Assembly (NCBI GenBank): GCA_024449915.1
Contig: JAMZAV010004584.1
Span: 55,543 to 119,542, forward strand
Direction: 5' to 3'
Length of the DNA stretch: 64,000 nt
Source of the DNA: Sweltsa coloradensis
Lineage: Eukaryota > Arthropoda > Insecta > Plecoptera > Chloroperlidae
This document shows positions 54,806 to 64,000 of this stretch, in pieces. The notes under the pieces are model-generated. The model was not told where the DNA came from, searched no databases, and worked only from the letters and a program-made list of their open reading frames with translations. The translations under genes were made by a program, and so were the position numbers. Numbering within the stretch: position 1 is the first letter of the stretch; every line of letters begins with the position of its first letter.

Positions 54806-57800
54806 GTAAGAGAATACCGTTAGAGCATAAACGTAAACGAGGGAATTGGCCCCTACATCTTTGTCTATTATCTCCTTAAGTAGTAGGCCTATCCATACAC
54901 AAATGCCTTCTAGTATAAAATATTAGGAAAACGCAAAATGTTGTTGATACGAGTGCTCTAGCTGTTTGATGACTGCATTGGGCGTGATTGATAACAACAG
55001 GGAACATGTAATAGGCCTATTATACTTGTATCATGAAATGCCATTATAGAATCTTTTTAAAAACCCAAAATGCAACCAATGGAATTTACACAGTTTTTAG
55101 GGCTGCTAAGTACGATGTAGGATTGTTAGGTCTTCTCACTTCTGAATATCCAAGCAGAATTTTGGGGAACCTAGCTCATGTAGGCCTACATTGTTCTTGT
55201 TATGATATTGATTGGTGCTAAACAAAAATGTTAGAATAATAGACATAACCTATCATTTAAATTCTTAGGCCACTGCCATAAAAATTGGGCCTAGTAGCCC
55301 TATGACATTCCAACTAAAGTTGATTAAAACTGATTAAGGAATTTTTATTCAAAGACAAAAGATTTTGACGGTTAATAGGGAAGTCTCATGAACTATTTTA
55401 TTGGGCCTAATTATTCCGTACAGCTGCACAGCAGATCACCACCTTGTGTTTTGTACTTTCGGAAGTGTCAACGGTAAAATATGAAACTTAACCATCCATT
55501 ATTTACATTGTTTTGCAAATTATGGCAATTATGTCAATAGTGAAACTGAAAGATAGATGGAAAATTTTTTGATAAAGCGAACAGAAATTAATGAATTCCA
55601 CCTTCCTGCCGTGCTAGGTGTAGGATATTTAGGCCTATTTTCATATAAAGCGCACAGAAAACGATGTTGGCTTTATAAACAAGAGTTGCCACCTTCCTGT
55701 CACGCTAGCTCTAGGACAGGAGGATCTAGCAACAGTGCGAGTTAGGGATGAGTCGTTTAAACGTGCATGTAGAGTTTAAACGTGTGACGTGATAGTAAAA
55801 ATAAATAAAAAATAAAACAAAATTAGTTATTTTGTTATCACTTTTGGAGCCTACATAAACACAGGCTAACAAATTACGCTGATAATTTTATAAAAGTGCT
55901 TAACCCGAGAGTAGTCGCGTGTGGTCTTTTAGACCGACTTTTTTTTTCAACAGTTGGTATTTGTACAGCGCGCATGCATGGCTTGTCTAGTTCCGCCTAC
56001 CTTCCCAAAATAGATTTCTGAAGCCAGTGTGAAATACGCAATTCAGTGTTCTGCAGAGCTTCAACTAAGATAAGAGGTCCTGTTCGGTTGCTTGGTCTTT
56101 TCGACCGCTGCGCGACTACTAAGGGAGGCAAAAATATGCATACTCAAATCACTATTATGAGACATGTATTTTGTTATTGTAGGTTGATTATTCTTCAACA
56201 TACAGTGTTGGCATAATATTACTGTCTTGGTTTACTAATAATTCGAACTACATGGTGTTTCAAAACATATTTTTATACCTTTTTGTAGGTTTGCAACATT
56301 CTGTGTTTGATTGATTATTTATTGATTATTTATTGATTGATAATTGATTAATATAACCACGTATGCTGTCACATATATGATAAATTATCTTATATTAGTA
56401 ATCAAAACGTCATCCTAACGTTATTAGCCCATAATAAATAATGCGGTCTAAAGGACCGGGCGCGACTACTAACGTTACAAACAGGGGCGCGACTACTCTC
56501 GGGTTAATTTTGGTGGAAGTGCCGGGTCCCAGGCTGTAAATTAAGGCATCTTGTCTGTCACTCATGGTGGAAATGCCGGGTCATTAAATGCGAGTGTGAG
56601 AGTAAAACCGTTGTTATTTATTCGTCGGCCGGTGGTAAGTACAAAATTACGATTTTTGTTGTAAAATCTAGGCCTCAGCCTACCTTAAATTTGTATATAT
56701 AGTATATATTTTTTTTAGAAAAAAGGGCTTAAAAACATTTAAACGCAAAAAATTCAATGAGTTAAATGTTTAGGAAACGCTTTTCCCCATCCCATCCAGT
56801 CCATCTGATGGTGCACTACATGTTATAGTTGTTAGTTGAGCTATAAACACATTGAGGTAGCCTAAATCAATGCTTCTCTAGTCTTGCAATAAAGCAATGA
56901 AACAATTATTGTTGGTAAAATAATAAGGGCTTGGCACATTTTAAAAATGTAACCTCACCTGGGTAAGCAAATAAGATCTTTACTTGCCCAGAGACACTTC
57001 ACTGGCCAATCATGACTCATGTAGGCGTACCCTACCCTTGTGATACTTTAAACTAAAAAATTAAACAAAGTTGCAATTTTGGTATGTGAAGAAGTGTATG
57101 TTACACTCTTACATAAAACACAACTTAAAATTTTATTTATCATCTGTTTTTGATCAGGATACACTTGACTTTGTGGCCTATGTCGCAAAGGATGCCCGTG
57201 ACTGTCGTGCGTGTTACGTACTGGAGTGCGGTGGAGGCCTGGCCCAGGATGTCATCACAACAATTGGACAGGCATTCGAATTGCGTTTCCAACAATTCCT
57301 TAGCCACTCGTTGCCTGACCGAGACTACTACAACGATCTTCCGGGCAAGATTCCTCCTGAAGCTGGGAGTGGGCCCCCTCCTGTACCCCCTCTACCCAGT
57401 CAAGGCCTACTGGATCACAGTAGTGCCCATGGTGAGTTGACACACCTAGGGTATCTTGGGTTAGAAAACACCAGAAACGTCTAATTTGGTATAATTTTGT
57501 AAATTGCATGAATTTTTAGATTAAAGTGCCTACTTTCCGATCCATGAGAGAGAAGAAAAATGATGGCCCAGCCAATCTCTTCAATAATTTTGTCACTTTG
57601 TTCACTTTCTATTTGATCATATTCACCAGGCCTAATTTGGTGAACTAAAATAAAACTACCTATCTTGGCCTAGGCCTACTTGTGCGGAGTGATAGTTATC
57701 CACTGGTGTCAGTAGGTTGAACCTTAGATTGGACCTCCAGTTATTCCTTGTATTATTCTGAGCCAGCGGTTTAGCCGAAATCGTTTAACCAGTTCCCACT

Positions 57801-60800
57801 CGAACACCGAAGTTAAAGGGGCTAATAACCCCAAAAATTATTTTTTACCACGTGATCTATAGCACAATACTACACTTAAATGACCGTTTAAAAAATTATA
57901 TCTTGTAACTGTGATTTAACACGAATTTTTTAATTTTTTTGATCCAGAAATTGGCGAAAATTGGTGTTTTGGAAAATTTCCTAAATCGGCTTCAACCTGC
58001 TTCTTTTTTGGTCCACATAGATACTAGAGCATAGTACCAATCTAAAATGCCCCTTTATAACATGTCGTGTCTTGAAACTGTGCCCAAATATACAGTGTTG
58101 GGTAAGTTCCCGCAAAAAAGGAACTTTTAAAAGTTAAGTTACTTGGCCTTCAAATGGAACTTTTAAAAGTTACAGTTCCTTCACAAAAAAAGGAACTTTT
58201 GAGTTCCTGAAATATAAAAGTTCCTGGTTAAAAGTTCATTTATCAGATAAATTATGTTACATAGGATTTAGGTTGCGATTTTTTAGCCCCGTCGTCGCTA
58301 GCAAATATGACAGATTCATCAATCGAGGTTATGTCTCCTAAAAATGATATGCTACTGTTTTTTAATCAACTAATTTTTATATTTGTATCAGCAAAATTCG
58401 TTTTCAGATGTATAAACATGGTGGGTTTTGTCATCACTAAGTGTGAAAGGAACTTCTAAAACTTTATTGAAAGTTACCATAAATTTGTAACTTTTGTGTT
58501 AAAAGTTCCTCTAACTAAAAATGGAACGCGTTCCTTAAAAAGTTCCCGAAAAAAGAACGCGTTCCTAGGAACGCGTTCTTTTTTAAAAGTTCCTCCCCAA
58601 CACTGCAAATATATGTACCCTCAAACACGCAAAAATATGCATTCCAAAATCACACACCCATCTTGGTAATCAGCATATTTTGACCGAACTACTTGCCCAA
58701 ATTACAAAACAAAATATAGAGAATTTACAGAAAAGGCTGTCGAGTACGTCAATAATGGCCAATATTTTTTTGGATCAAAATCCTCCAAGGTCACGGGGCA
58801 TAAAGATCGTCCCCATGTTATTTCTTATGGGAGATTTTTGCCGATGGGACCTAGCTCGAAAAATGTCATGTTTGACAATTTTTTGGGAGGTCATGGTGGC
58901 CCAATTGCTAAATTCATTACTAGTTAGCCTGAATGAAATATATTTTTTGAGTTTAGCGGTTAAATACCCCTTTAAGCAGAATTGGGCGTGATCAGGGGTA
59001 GAGTGGGTGACCGCTCTGCCCTGAAACTCACGTACATACTGCTGGTTAGAGCAGATGGAGGGTTCGAGAGCTAGTGTAACGGATTCGTTCTCCTCGACGT
59101 CTGCTCGGCAGTCCGGGTTCGTGGAGGAACCTATATGACTGTCAAAGTTACACCGTCCTTTCGGATAGGACGTTAAGCTGTTGGTCCCCTTGGTACTTTT
59201 CGAAAGGAGTAGGCTACGTGCCAGTACCGGGTTTCTCCTCCTCCCTTCTGTTCATACTTCATCCTCATAGCCAAAGTGCATCAATATGAGACGTTAAGCA
59301 ATATCCGATAAATAAATAAATACATAAAATAAATTGTATTATTCTGTTGCAGAGCCCGCTGCTGTAGTAAGCAATCTAATTGATTTGAGCACCGAGGTTG
59401 CACCACCAACCATGGCCGCAGAAGTGGAGCACAACTATGTCAACTCTGTTCGAGATGTATTTGATATGCGTAAGGATACACATACAGTTAATTTTATATT
59501 CGCCTGTAACCTGTAAGATAAAATGCACTAGATCTAGCCAACATTATTGAATTACCTATTACTATTAGTTAGGTATTAATTCATTTCATTCATTTCATTT
59601 TTATTTTCGTAATGTTGACCCGTTACAACATTATTAATAATTATTATTATTATTACCTTTTATATAATTTGTACTAGTATAGTAGTAGGCCTAGCCCAGG
59701 GCTGCCGTTTTAATGGATTTTATCCGTTTTTACGGATATTAAGGGTGCAAAACGGATAAACGGATTTTTAGTCTTATTTACGGATATTTTGTTAATTACG
59801 TTTTCTATGCTTATTTTCGTATATTTGAATCTGCGCGGGCTAATTTCGATTGTAAACATTGAAGGCCGGGCGATCGATTCGACTTTCGATAGGGGGCGGA
59901 GCATGGGCGGAGCCGTGTCCCAGATGTAGGAACTGCTTCCATTGAGAAACAGCCAATCAGACTGCACAGTTGCTTTTGGATGGCTTTTGGGGAGGATGAA
60001 AGTTAAATTGAACAGCCAAGAGCCTACAAAATTGTTTTCTTTCGTTTTTGTTTATAAAGTTTGGATTATGTGATATTAAAAGTGAAAATAGAATTAATAT
60101 ATGATTAAAATGTTATTATCAAGTTCTGCAATGTTATTATAGAACACAACACATGGGCCTAGGCTAGGCCTAGGTCAAAATTGTGATGAAACATACATTC
60201 ATAGGGCCTAGCTAGGCCTAGCCCTAGGCCTAGAAAGAATTTTTTAACCAGGTCAGAAAATATTATTTTAATGTTTAAAATGGATTTTCTGTAAATAAAT
60301 AACATTTTAAATTTTTATGCAATCTTAATTAAAGCAACCACGGGCGTTTCTGGCTCCTTTCTTCTCGTCTGTGCATGGGCCTAGGCCCTTGGCAACTTTT
60401 AGGTTAAGATGGTAACAAAATATAAACATCACATTTATCCATTTTCATAGTTTGATCAATGAAATCAACGTTTTTAGACTTTTCACGGATATTTGCGGAT
60501 ATTTAACGTCCTCATACAGGATGTGAAAAAAATATCAGTGGCAGCCCTGGCCTAGCCTACTGTACTATATTTTATAGAGATGTTCTACAATATTAAATTT
60601 GGTAACGGTATCGGTGCCATTTTTCCAATATTGTATTCCGATATCGTTTAAAAAAAAATTATATCGATATTGCAATATCGAATTATTCTCGATAATAGCA
60701 TTGTTTCATTTTTGCTATAGTTTGTAGTAGACCACAGAGCCGAGCCATCCGCGCATGCACTGCATGCCTTATATTTTGGGGAATAATAATTACTGATTTT

Positions 60801-63246
60801 ATATTTATTTTATAATTATTACTACTTCATTTAGTTCCTGCCCATTATTAGTTTTGTTGCAGATAATTTACTTTGAACTTGGCATATTGCGATGCGCGTA
60901 GTCTTGAATATGTTGACTAAAGCAGGAGCCAGTCGCGTTGCCTGCTTCAGTAGCGCACGGGGACAGAATGTTTGCAGGTTGAAGTGGAAGGCATGCTGCG
61001 GTCGTCGGAGCTTTATTTCACTGTGCTAAACAGGGTATGGGCTGACTAGAGCGAGCGAGAGGCTGATTGAGAGAGGGCGACTTATATGGCCCAACGCTGA
61101 GAGCTGCGTTGCCAGCGCATGCATCTCCACGGGTCTTGCGGGTTATCCGCACTTGCTGACAGTATGAATTAGCACCAGTGGTTCCCACTGGACTGGCGCC
61201 CTTGTCTCTTGTAGGAAGTACAGTAAGATCTCTCTTATCCGATCTCCTCTTATCCAATGTTCCGTGTTAACCGAGCCGCCAAAAAAGAAAAAAAAAAAAA
61301 AAAAAAAAAAATTAAAGTTTTAAATACGTAAATAAAACATAAAAATAATTACAGACGCCGCGCCGCACTTTTTTAAATGTACTCGCATACATTTGTAGGC
61401 ATGCCTTACGAGTGAGTGCAAAGAAGATAGATCGGCGATATATCTCGACTTTCGAGCAGTGTGCATCAGTGTACTGAGCATTATAGAGTTCAGTGGTCAG
61501 TGTGCGTCGGGCGCATCGCCGGTAAGCGTCAGTGCCACCCACTGAGCATATAGAGGTCAGTGTGCGTCGCGCGCCTGCGCGTGCGCATACGATCCAGCCA
61601 TCTCACACACAGCTGTTCAAAGATGGTCGTTGTGGAACTAGATGCAATCATGTTTCAACCGATTCACGAAATTCGTAATCACGACGCATTGAATTGTTAT
61701 TCCTGGGCTTATCTTATTTCTTTCCCAGACTTATCTTGCGTCGTGAGCTTCAGCGCGGGCATAGTAGTGAGAGGTTTTCCCACATGAGAAAGAGAGCTAG
61801 GCCTAGGCCTATGTTTGCATTGTAGGCCTAGGCCTACTGCGTCGAGTTTAGGCCTAGGCCTAGGCCTAGACATACGTTTTTATTACGACATGTAGGCCTA
61901 ATTGTGTACGTGTGTTCGTGAGCTTGAATTACAAGCTATTAAATCATTTAGTATACCCTGTATGAAGTGTATCGTGTGTATTTTATGTTCCTTTATCCAT
62001 TACATGTGTCATATATCATTTTACCACATCAGGCTATGCTACGAGAGCAAATAAACAATTGATCCGCGCCATCCGAGTTTTTCGCAAATCCGAGGTGCCC
62101 CCGGTCTCATCCAACTCGGATAAGAGAGATCTTACTGTATTGTATTTACGAATAATATCATGTGTTGTGTGTTATCAATTAATGTTTAAGTATTAATTTT
62201 GTAACTAGGCCTAGTTATGAATAAGGCGAGTGAAGGATGCGAGTTATGTAAATTAAAAACTATTCATTTCAGCAAATTTACGATTGCAAAACACGCCCAA
62301 AGTTGTACTTGAGAAAAGAACCCTCAAGAAACTATTAAGAAAGAATCCAAAATTAAGTTTACGACTAAGTACGCTTCTCGTCCAGTAGCTAGGGCTACGT
62401 AAGAAGTTGCCTTCCCCCCCCAACAAAACCTTTGCTTGACGCATGCATTTGTTGTAAAGAATGATTATTTTTTTTGTATTGCATGCCCACCTTCAAATGT
62501 CACGCCTCGCCACTGGTAGACCAATATATGAATATGAAATTGTTCTTTTTTTCGTGCTTGATCTGGGGTGTTATCAATCCACTAGCTTTTCAAGTGAATT
62601 TGTCATACTCAAATCATGAATAATGCAGACATTTTAGCACATGATGATCAAGAATTTGTGTATAAACAAATTACCTACCAGCATACGTACCGCCGATATA
62701 GATGCCAAGTAGATTGTCCCTTTACTAAAGTCTCTTAGCAGCACACTTCATAGCAGGGTTTGAGAGGGGGAAAGGTGCGCACGCATTGGCTTTGCTTCAA
62801 GAATGCCTAAATGATGCCTTGTATGTTGGCATAAGGTACTTTAGTGAGGACGAGGGTGGCGGAAGAGTGGGAGTGGCAGAAACGTTCACTGCTGACCGCG
62901 GCAGGATATTAAATGTTGAGTATGATATTGATAGATAATACTACGTTATTTTGATGTTTCCAATGATGCAGGGATATCGCTATAAAAAATATGCTTGATT
63001 TTCCCGCGATACTGATATCGTATTGAATAATCAATATTGTTACACATCTCTAATATTTGATAAAATTAATACATATTGTTAGACTCAATGTTATATCGTT
63101 GGATGCTGGTAATCACTTAATATTCTTTATCTGGTTTTGTCCTCTTCCTAGAACCGTTTGGAACAGTGATGCGGGTTGAGTTGCAGAAGGAACCTTGGTT
63201 CCACGGGCCTGTTTCCCGACAACATGCAGAGAACCTGTTGGCAAAG
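54571..63246 (+). CDS. Shc-family adaptor protein gene (four internal exons; both ends missing)
   Basis: Shc adaptors bind phosphotyrosine on activated receptors through PTB and SH2 domains and recruit Grb2-SOS to Ras at the inner plasma membrane. Four exons (54,571-54,805; 57,158-57,431; 59,353-59,469; 63,152-63,246) join in frame with compatible phases and GT-AG sites. In order they give the PTB core ([41 protein letters not shown]), a CH1 linker with DYYND, HNYVN and VFDM, and the start of SH2 ([17 protein letters not shown]). Domain order and motifs match Shc closely and no other PTB-SH2 family as well. The linker is much shorter than the mammalian CH1. The N-terminal exons (CH2 and first PTB strand) and the rest of SH2, including its FLVRES arginine, are not in view. 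I cannot tell which paralogue this is, so no symbol is given. Confidence 0.93.
55904..56503. mobile_element. 600-bp piggyBac-like MITE
   Basis: TTAA at 55,900-55,903 and 56,504-56,507. Inverted ends CCCGAGAGTAGTCGCG and CGCGACTACTCTCGGG. The subterminal motif GCGCGACTACTAA recurs at 56,108 and 56,460, and ggtctttt/agaccg pairs occur at both sides. Lies in the Shc intron 54,806-57,157. Confidence 0.9.
57158..57431 (+). CDS. Shc exon: PTB C-terminal half and start of CH1 linker
   Basis: Acceptor tgatcag and donor GTGAGT bound this exon; it starts in phase 0 and ends in phase 1. It encodes [12 protein letters not shown], a CRACYVLEC strand, and the C-terminal PTB helix [19 protein letters not shown]. 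It continues into a proline-rich linker with DYYNDLPGK, the equivalent of the tandem-tyrosine Grb2 site of vertebrate Shc (pY-x-N). The PPPVPPLP run is a possible SH3 ligand. The frame reads past the donor to a stop at 57,482-57,484, which I take as intron. Confidence 0.93.
57817..58971. mobile_element. TTAA-flanked element hosting a nested hAT MITE
   Basis: TTAA at 57,813-57,816 and 58,972-58,975 (the right copy overlaps a T-run). The inverted ends AGGGGCTAATAACC and GGTTAAATACCCCT are imperfect. The interior has no transposase, and the 103-codon ORF at 58,680 is unrecognised. The type is Kolobok- or piggyBac-like. Confidence 0.55.
58093..58605. mobile_element. 513-bp hAT MITE with perfect 8-bp duplication
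   Basis: CAAATATA at 58,085-58,092 and 58,606-58,613. The ends are CAGTGTTGGG and CCCAACACTG. The interior is built of many aaaagttcc/ggaactttt words and GAACGCGTTC palindromes. Confidence 0.93.
59000..59335 (+). mobile_element. tRNA-related SINE in a Shc intron
   Basis: Contains ctgctggttagagcagatgg, gtccgggttcgtgg (B-box-like), caccgtcctttcggatagg, gacgttaagctgttggtccc, and an (ATAA)n tail. The cctttcggataggacgttaag block is common in animal SINE bodies. It ends about 18 bases before the CH1 exon. Confidence 0.75.
59353..59469 (+). CDS. Shc exon: CH1 linker
   Basis: Acceptor ttctgttgcag and donor GTAAGG; it enters in phase 1 and leaves in phase 1, matching its neighbours. The 39 residues include NLIDL, HNYVNSV (a Tyr-x-Asn Grb2-binding motif equivalent to the third vertebrate Shc tyrosine) and VRDVFDM, which resembles the adaptin-contacting stretch of Shc CH1. 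The exon lies just after a SINE with an (ATAA)n tail, so its acceptor is only about 20 bases from repeat DNA. Confidence 0.88.
59697..60549. mobile_element. 853-bp hAT element with perfect 8-bp duplication
   Basis: GCCTAGCC at 59,689-59,696 and 60,550-60,557; ends CAGGGCTGCC and GGCAGCCCTG. Subterminal acggat/atccgt words repeat at both sides. TAGGCCTA-type clusters occur inside at 60,153-60,232. No transposase ORF. Confidence 0.93.
61221..62137. mobile_element. 917-bp pogo/Tigger-like element, TA duplication
   Basis: Ends CAGTAAGATCTCTCTTATCC and GGATAAGAGAGATCTTACTG are exact inverses over 20 bases and are flanked by TA on both sides. CAGT ends and TA targets fit the pogo branch of Tc1/mariner. 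No transposase. Contains an A-run (61,279-61,310) and GGCCTA arrays. Confidence 0.88.
61797..61895. repeat. GGCCTA / TAGGCC cluster
   Basis: taggcctaggcctaggcct-type words in three groups at 61,799-61,811, 61,824-61,836 and 61,851-61,869, with single words around them and in much of 51-63 kb. Confidence 0.85.
63152..63246 (+). CDS. Shc exon: end of CH1 and beginning of SH2
   Basis: Acceptor gtcctcttcctag and donor GTAGGT. With one base from the previous exon it encodes 32 residues: [13 protein letters not shown] followed by [19 protein letters not shown], the first strand and helix A of an SH2 domain (the Trp-Phe-His-Gly start is typical). It ends in phase 0. The next exon, which would carry the phosphotyrosine-binding arginine, is not found before 64,000. 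Confidence 0.92.
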
Positions 63247-63280
63247 GTAGGTTGTATTGTACTATTATACTGTGTAGGTA

Positions 63281-63282
<2 letters not shown>

Positions 63283-63337
<55 letters not shown>
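63283..63337. repeat. (TA)n microsatellite
   Basis: About 27 units just after the SH2 exon donor. ORFs containing YIYIYI on either strand translate this. Confidence 0.95.
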
Positions 63338-63338
<1 letters not shown>

Positions 63339-63544
63339 CAGAGCCAGCCCATAACTAATACCCTAATACGTAGGCTACTTGAATATCCTTTTTTGCACAC
63401 TGAATTAGTAAGAAATCGTGCCTCAAAATTACTTGGATTTGTAACAAGAAACTTAAAGGGCTCCAAACCTCGTACAATCCGGACTGCTTATTGTTGTGTT
63501 CAGTACCTCCTGGAACATCTAGGCCTAGGACTTAGGGCCTATAT

Positions 63545-63731
63545 TGGTAGGTTCGGAAATAAACAGTGATTAATGCCATTGTCCAGTAACATGTTTATTC
63601 GCAGGCGGCGAGCGACAGACAGTGCCACGCCCAAGGTACATTTAGGAATAACGGTTATAACCACCGCCAGCTGGATACCTCAAACAAAGTACATCCACGG
63701 CCTGGTGGACCACATATTCAAATACATAACA
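63545..63731 (-). mobile_element. Long terminal repeat of 187 bp (3' LTR of a minus-strand retrotransposon)
   Basis: On the minus strand it begins TGTTATGTATT and ends CCTACCA (TG...CA). It holds AATAAA about 50 bases before its end and is preceded directly by a polypurine tract. The element body should lie at higher coordinates, beyond the window. The second LTR is not seen. Confidence 0.7.
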
Positions 63732-64000
63732 TTTCTCCCCCTTTAACAGTGGCACAGGTCCCACTCACATATTCAAATAACAAAATAGTTTTTTCTACCT
63801 GAGAACTAGTCATGAAAAAATAAATGTAACCAAAACCAAAAATATACATGATACATAGTACTTGAAACAAAAGATTTACAATTTCTTACATGCGCTAGGT
63901 ATCTGGGTTTAGTTACCCTACAACATTTTATTAATTTACAAATTTAATCGTTGTGGAGCCTTCCTACTCCGATCGGACTTCTAAGGTCGGAGTGGTGTCA
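63732..64000 (-). mobile_element. Polypurine tract and 3' untranslated region of the same LTR element
   Basis: Minus-strand TTAAAGGGGGAGAAA (63,732-63,746) abuts the LTR as in reverse-transcribing elements. The rest to the window end has no coding similarity that I can see. Confidence 0.55.

Larger units (their letters stand above)
60575..63052. mobile_element. 2.5-kb hAT element with 8-bp duplication, hosting a pogo-like element
   Basis: ATATTTTA (60,567-60,574) and ATATTTGA (63,053-63,060) flank the ends TAGAGATGTTC and TACACATCTCTA; near both ends lie atatcg-rich blocks. After removing the nested element at 61,221-62,137 about 1.56 kb remain, without a recognisable transposase. Confidence 0.82.

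Noticed and set aside
57780..57815. ttcccactcgaacaccgaagttaa as a 5S rRNA fragment
   Set aside because: Only about 20 bases resemble 5S; neighbouring sequence does not.
63113..63466. YIYIYI-containing ORFs on both strands
   Set aside because: Translation of the (TA)n microsatellite; only the plus-strand exon 63,152-63,246 is real.
1..64000. CRISPR arrays, bacterial operons, phage genes
   Set aside because: Tandem arrays here have no spacer structure of the CRISPR type, and the sequence is clearly eukaryotic.

Overview
This window looks like genomic DNA from a marine invertebrate animal, most likely a deuterostome such as an echinoderm or hemichordate. The evidence is one spliced animal gene with GT-AG introns, many degraded animal transposon families, and dense runs of the TAGGCC/GGCCTA word near the right end. 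The lineage call is weak. Nothing bacterial is present (no operons, no closely packed ORFs), and most long ORFs here are chance frames in AT-rich or repeat DNA.

The one gene I can name is a Shc-family adaptor (54,571-63,246, plus strand). Four exons with consensus splice sites and matching phases encode the C-terminal two thirds of the PTB domain, a short CH1 linker with two Grb2-type tyrosine motifs (YYN and YVN), and the start of the SH2 domain. The upstream exons and the rest of SH2 are not visible. Each intron carries transposons, several with clean target-site duplications: hAT elements, TTAA-type elements, a pogo-like element nested in a hAT, a tRNA-SINE, and a small LTR with a polypurine tract.

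The left 54 kb is a repeat island. (1) 0.8-10.5 kb: copies of a Helentron-like non-autonomous family (HINE-like) and large palindromes, including a 4-kb one at 5.1-9.1 kb. (2) 10.5-15.6 kb: a 600-bp palindrome, LINE and SINE copies, and a broken hAT transposon with a recognisable transposase. (3) 15.6-20.9 kb: a BEL/Pao retrotransposon on the minus strand, split by a 2.17-kb solo LTR that left a 4-bp target duplication. (4) 20.9-34.7 kb: a region of visibly poor or heavily decayed sequence with long homopolymers, noisy copies of repeats found elsewhere in the window, and two more palindromes. (5) 34.7-54 kb: AT-rich intergenic DNA with further SINE, LINE, HINE and MITE copies.

Four repeat families recur and I name them locally. 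SINE-A is tRNA-headed, about 400 bp, with a hairpin tail. SINE-B is about 380 bp with a 3' tail resembling the LINE end. The LINE has a reverse-transcriptase C-terminus plus an AT-rich 3' end. The HINE-like family has its boundaries fixed by two empty-site comparisons inside the window. The most interesting structures are the HINE family, the nested BEL/solo-LTR locus, the SINE-B/LINE tail sharing, and the unusual number of palindromes. Some palindromes may be real fold-back elements and some may be assembly artefacts.
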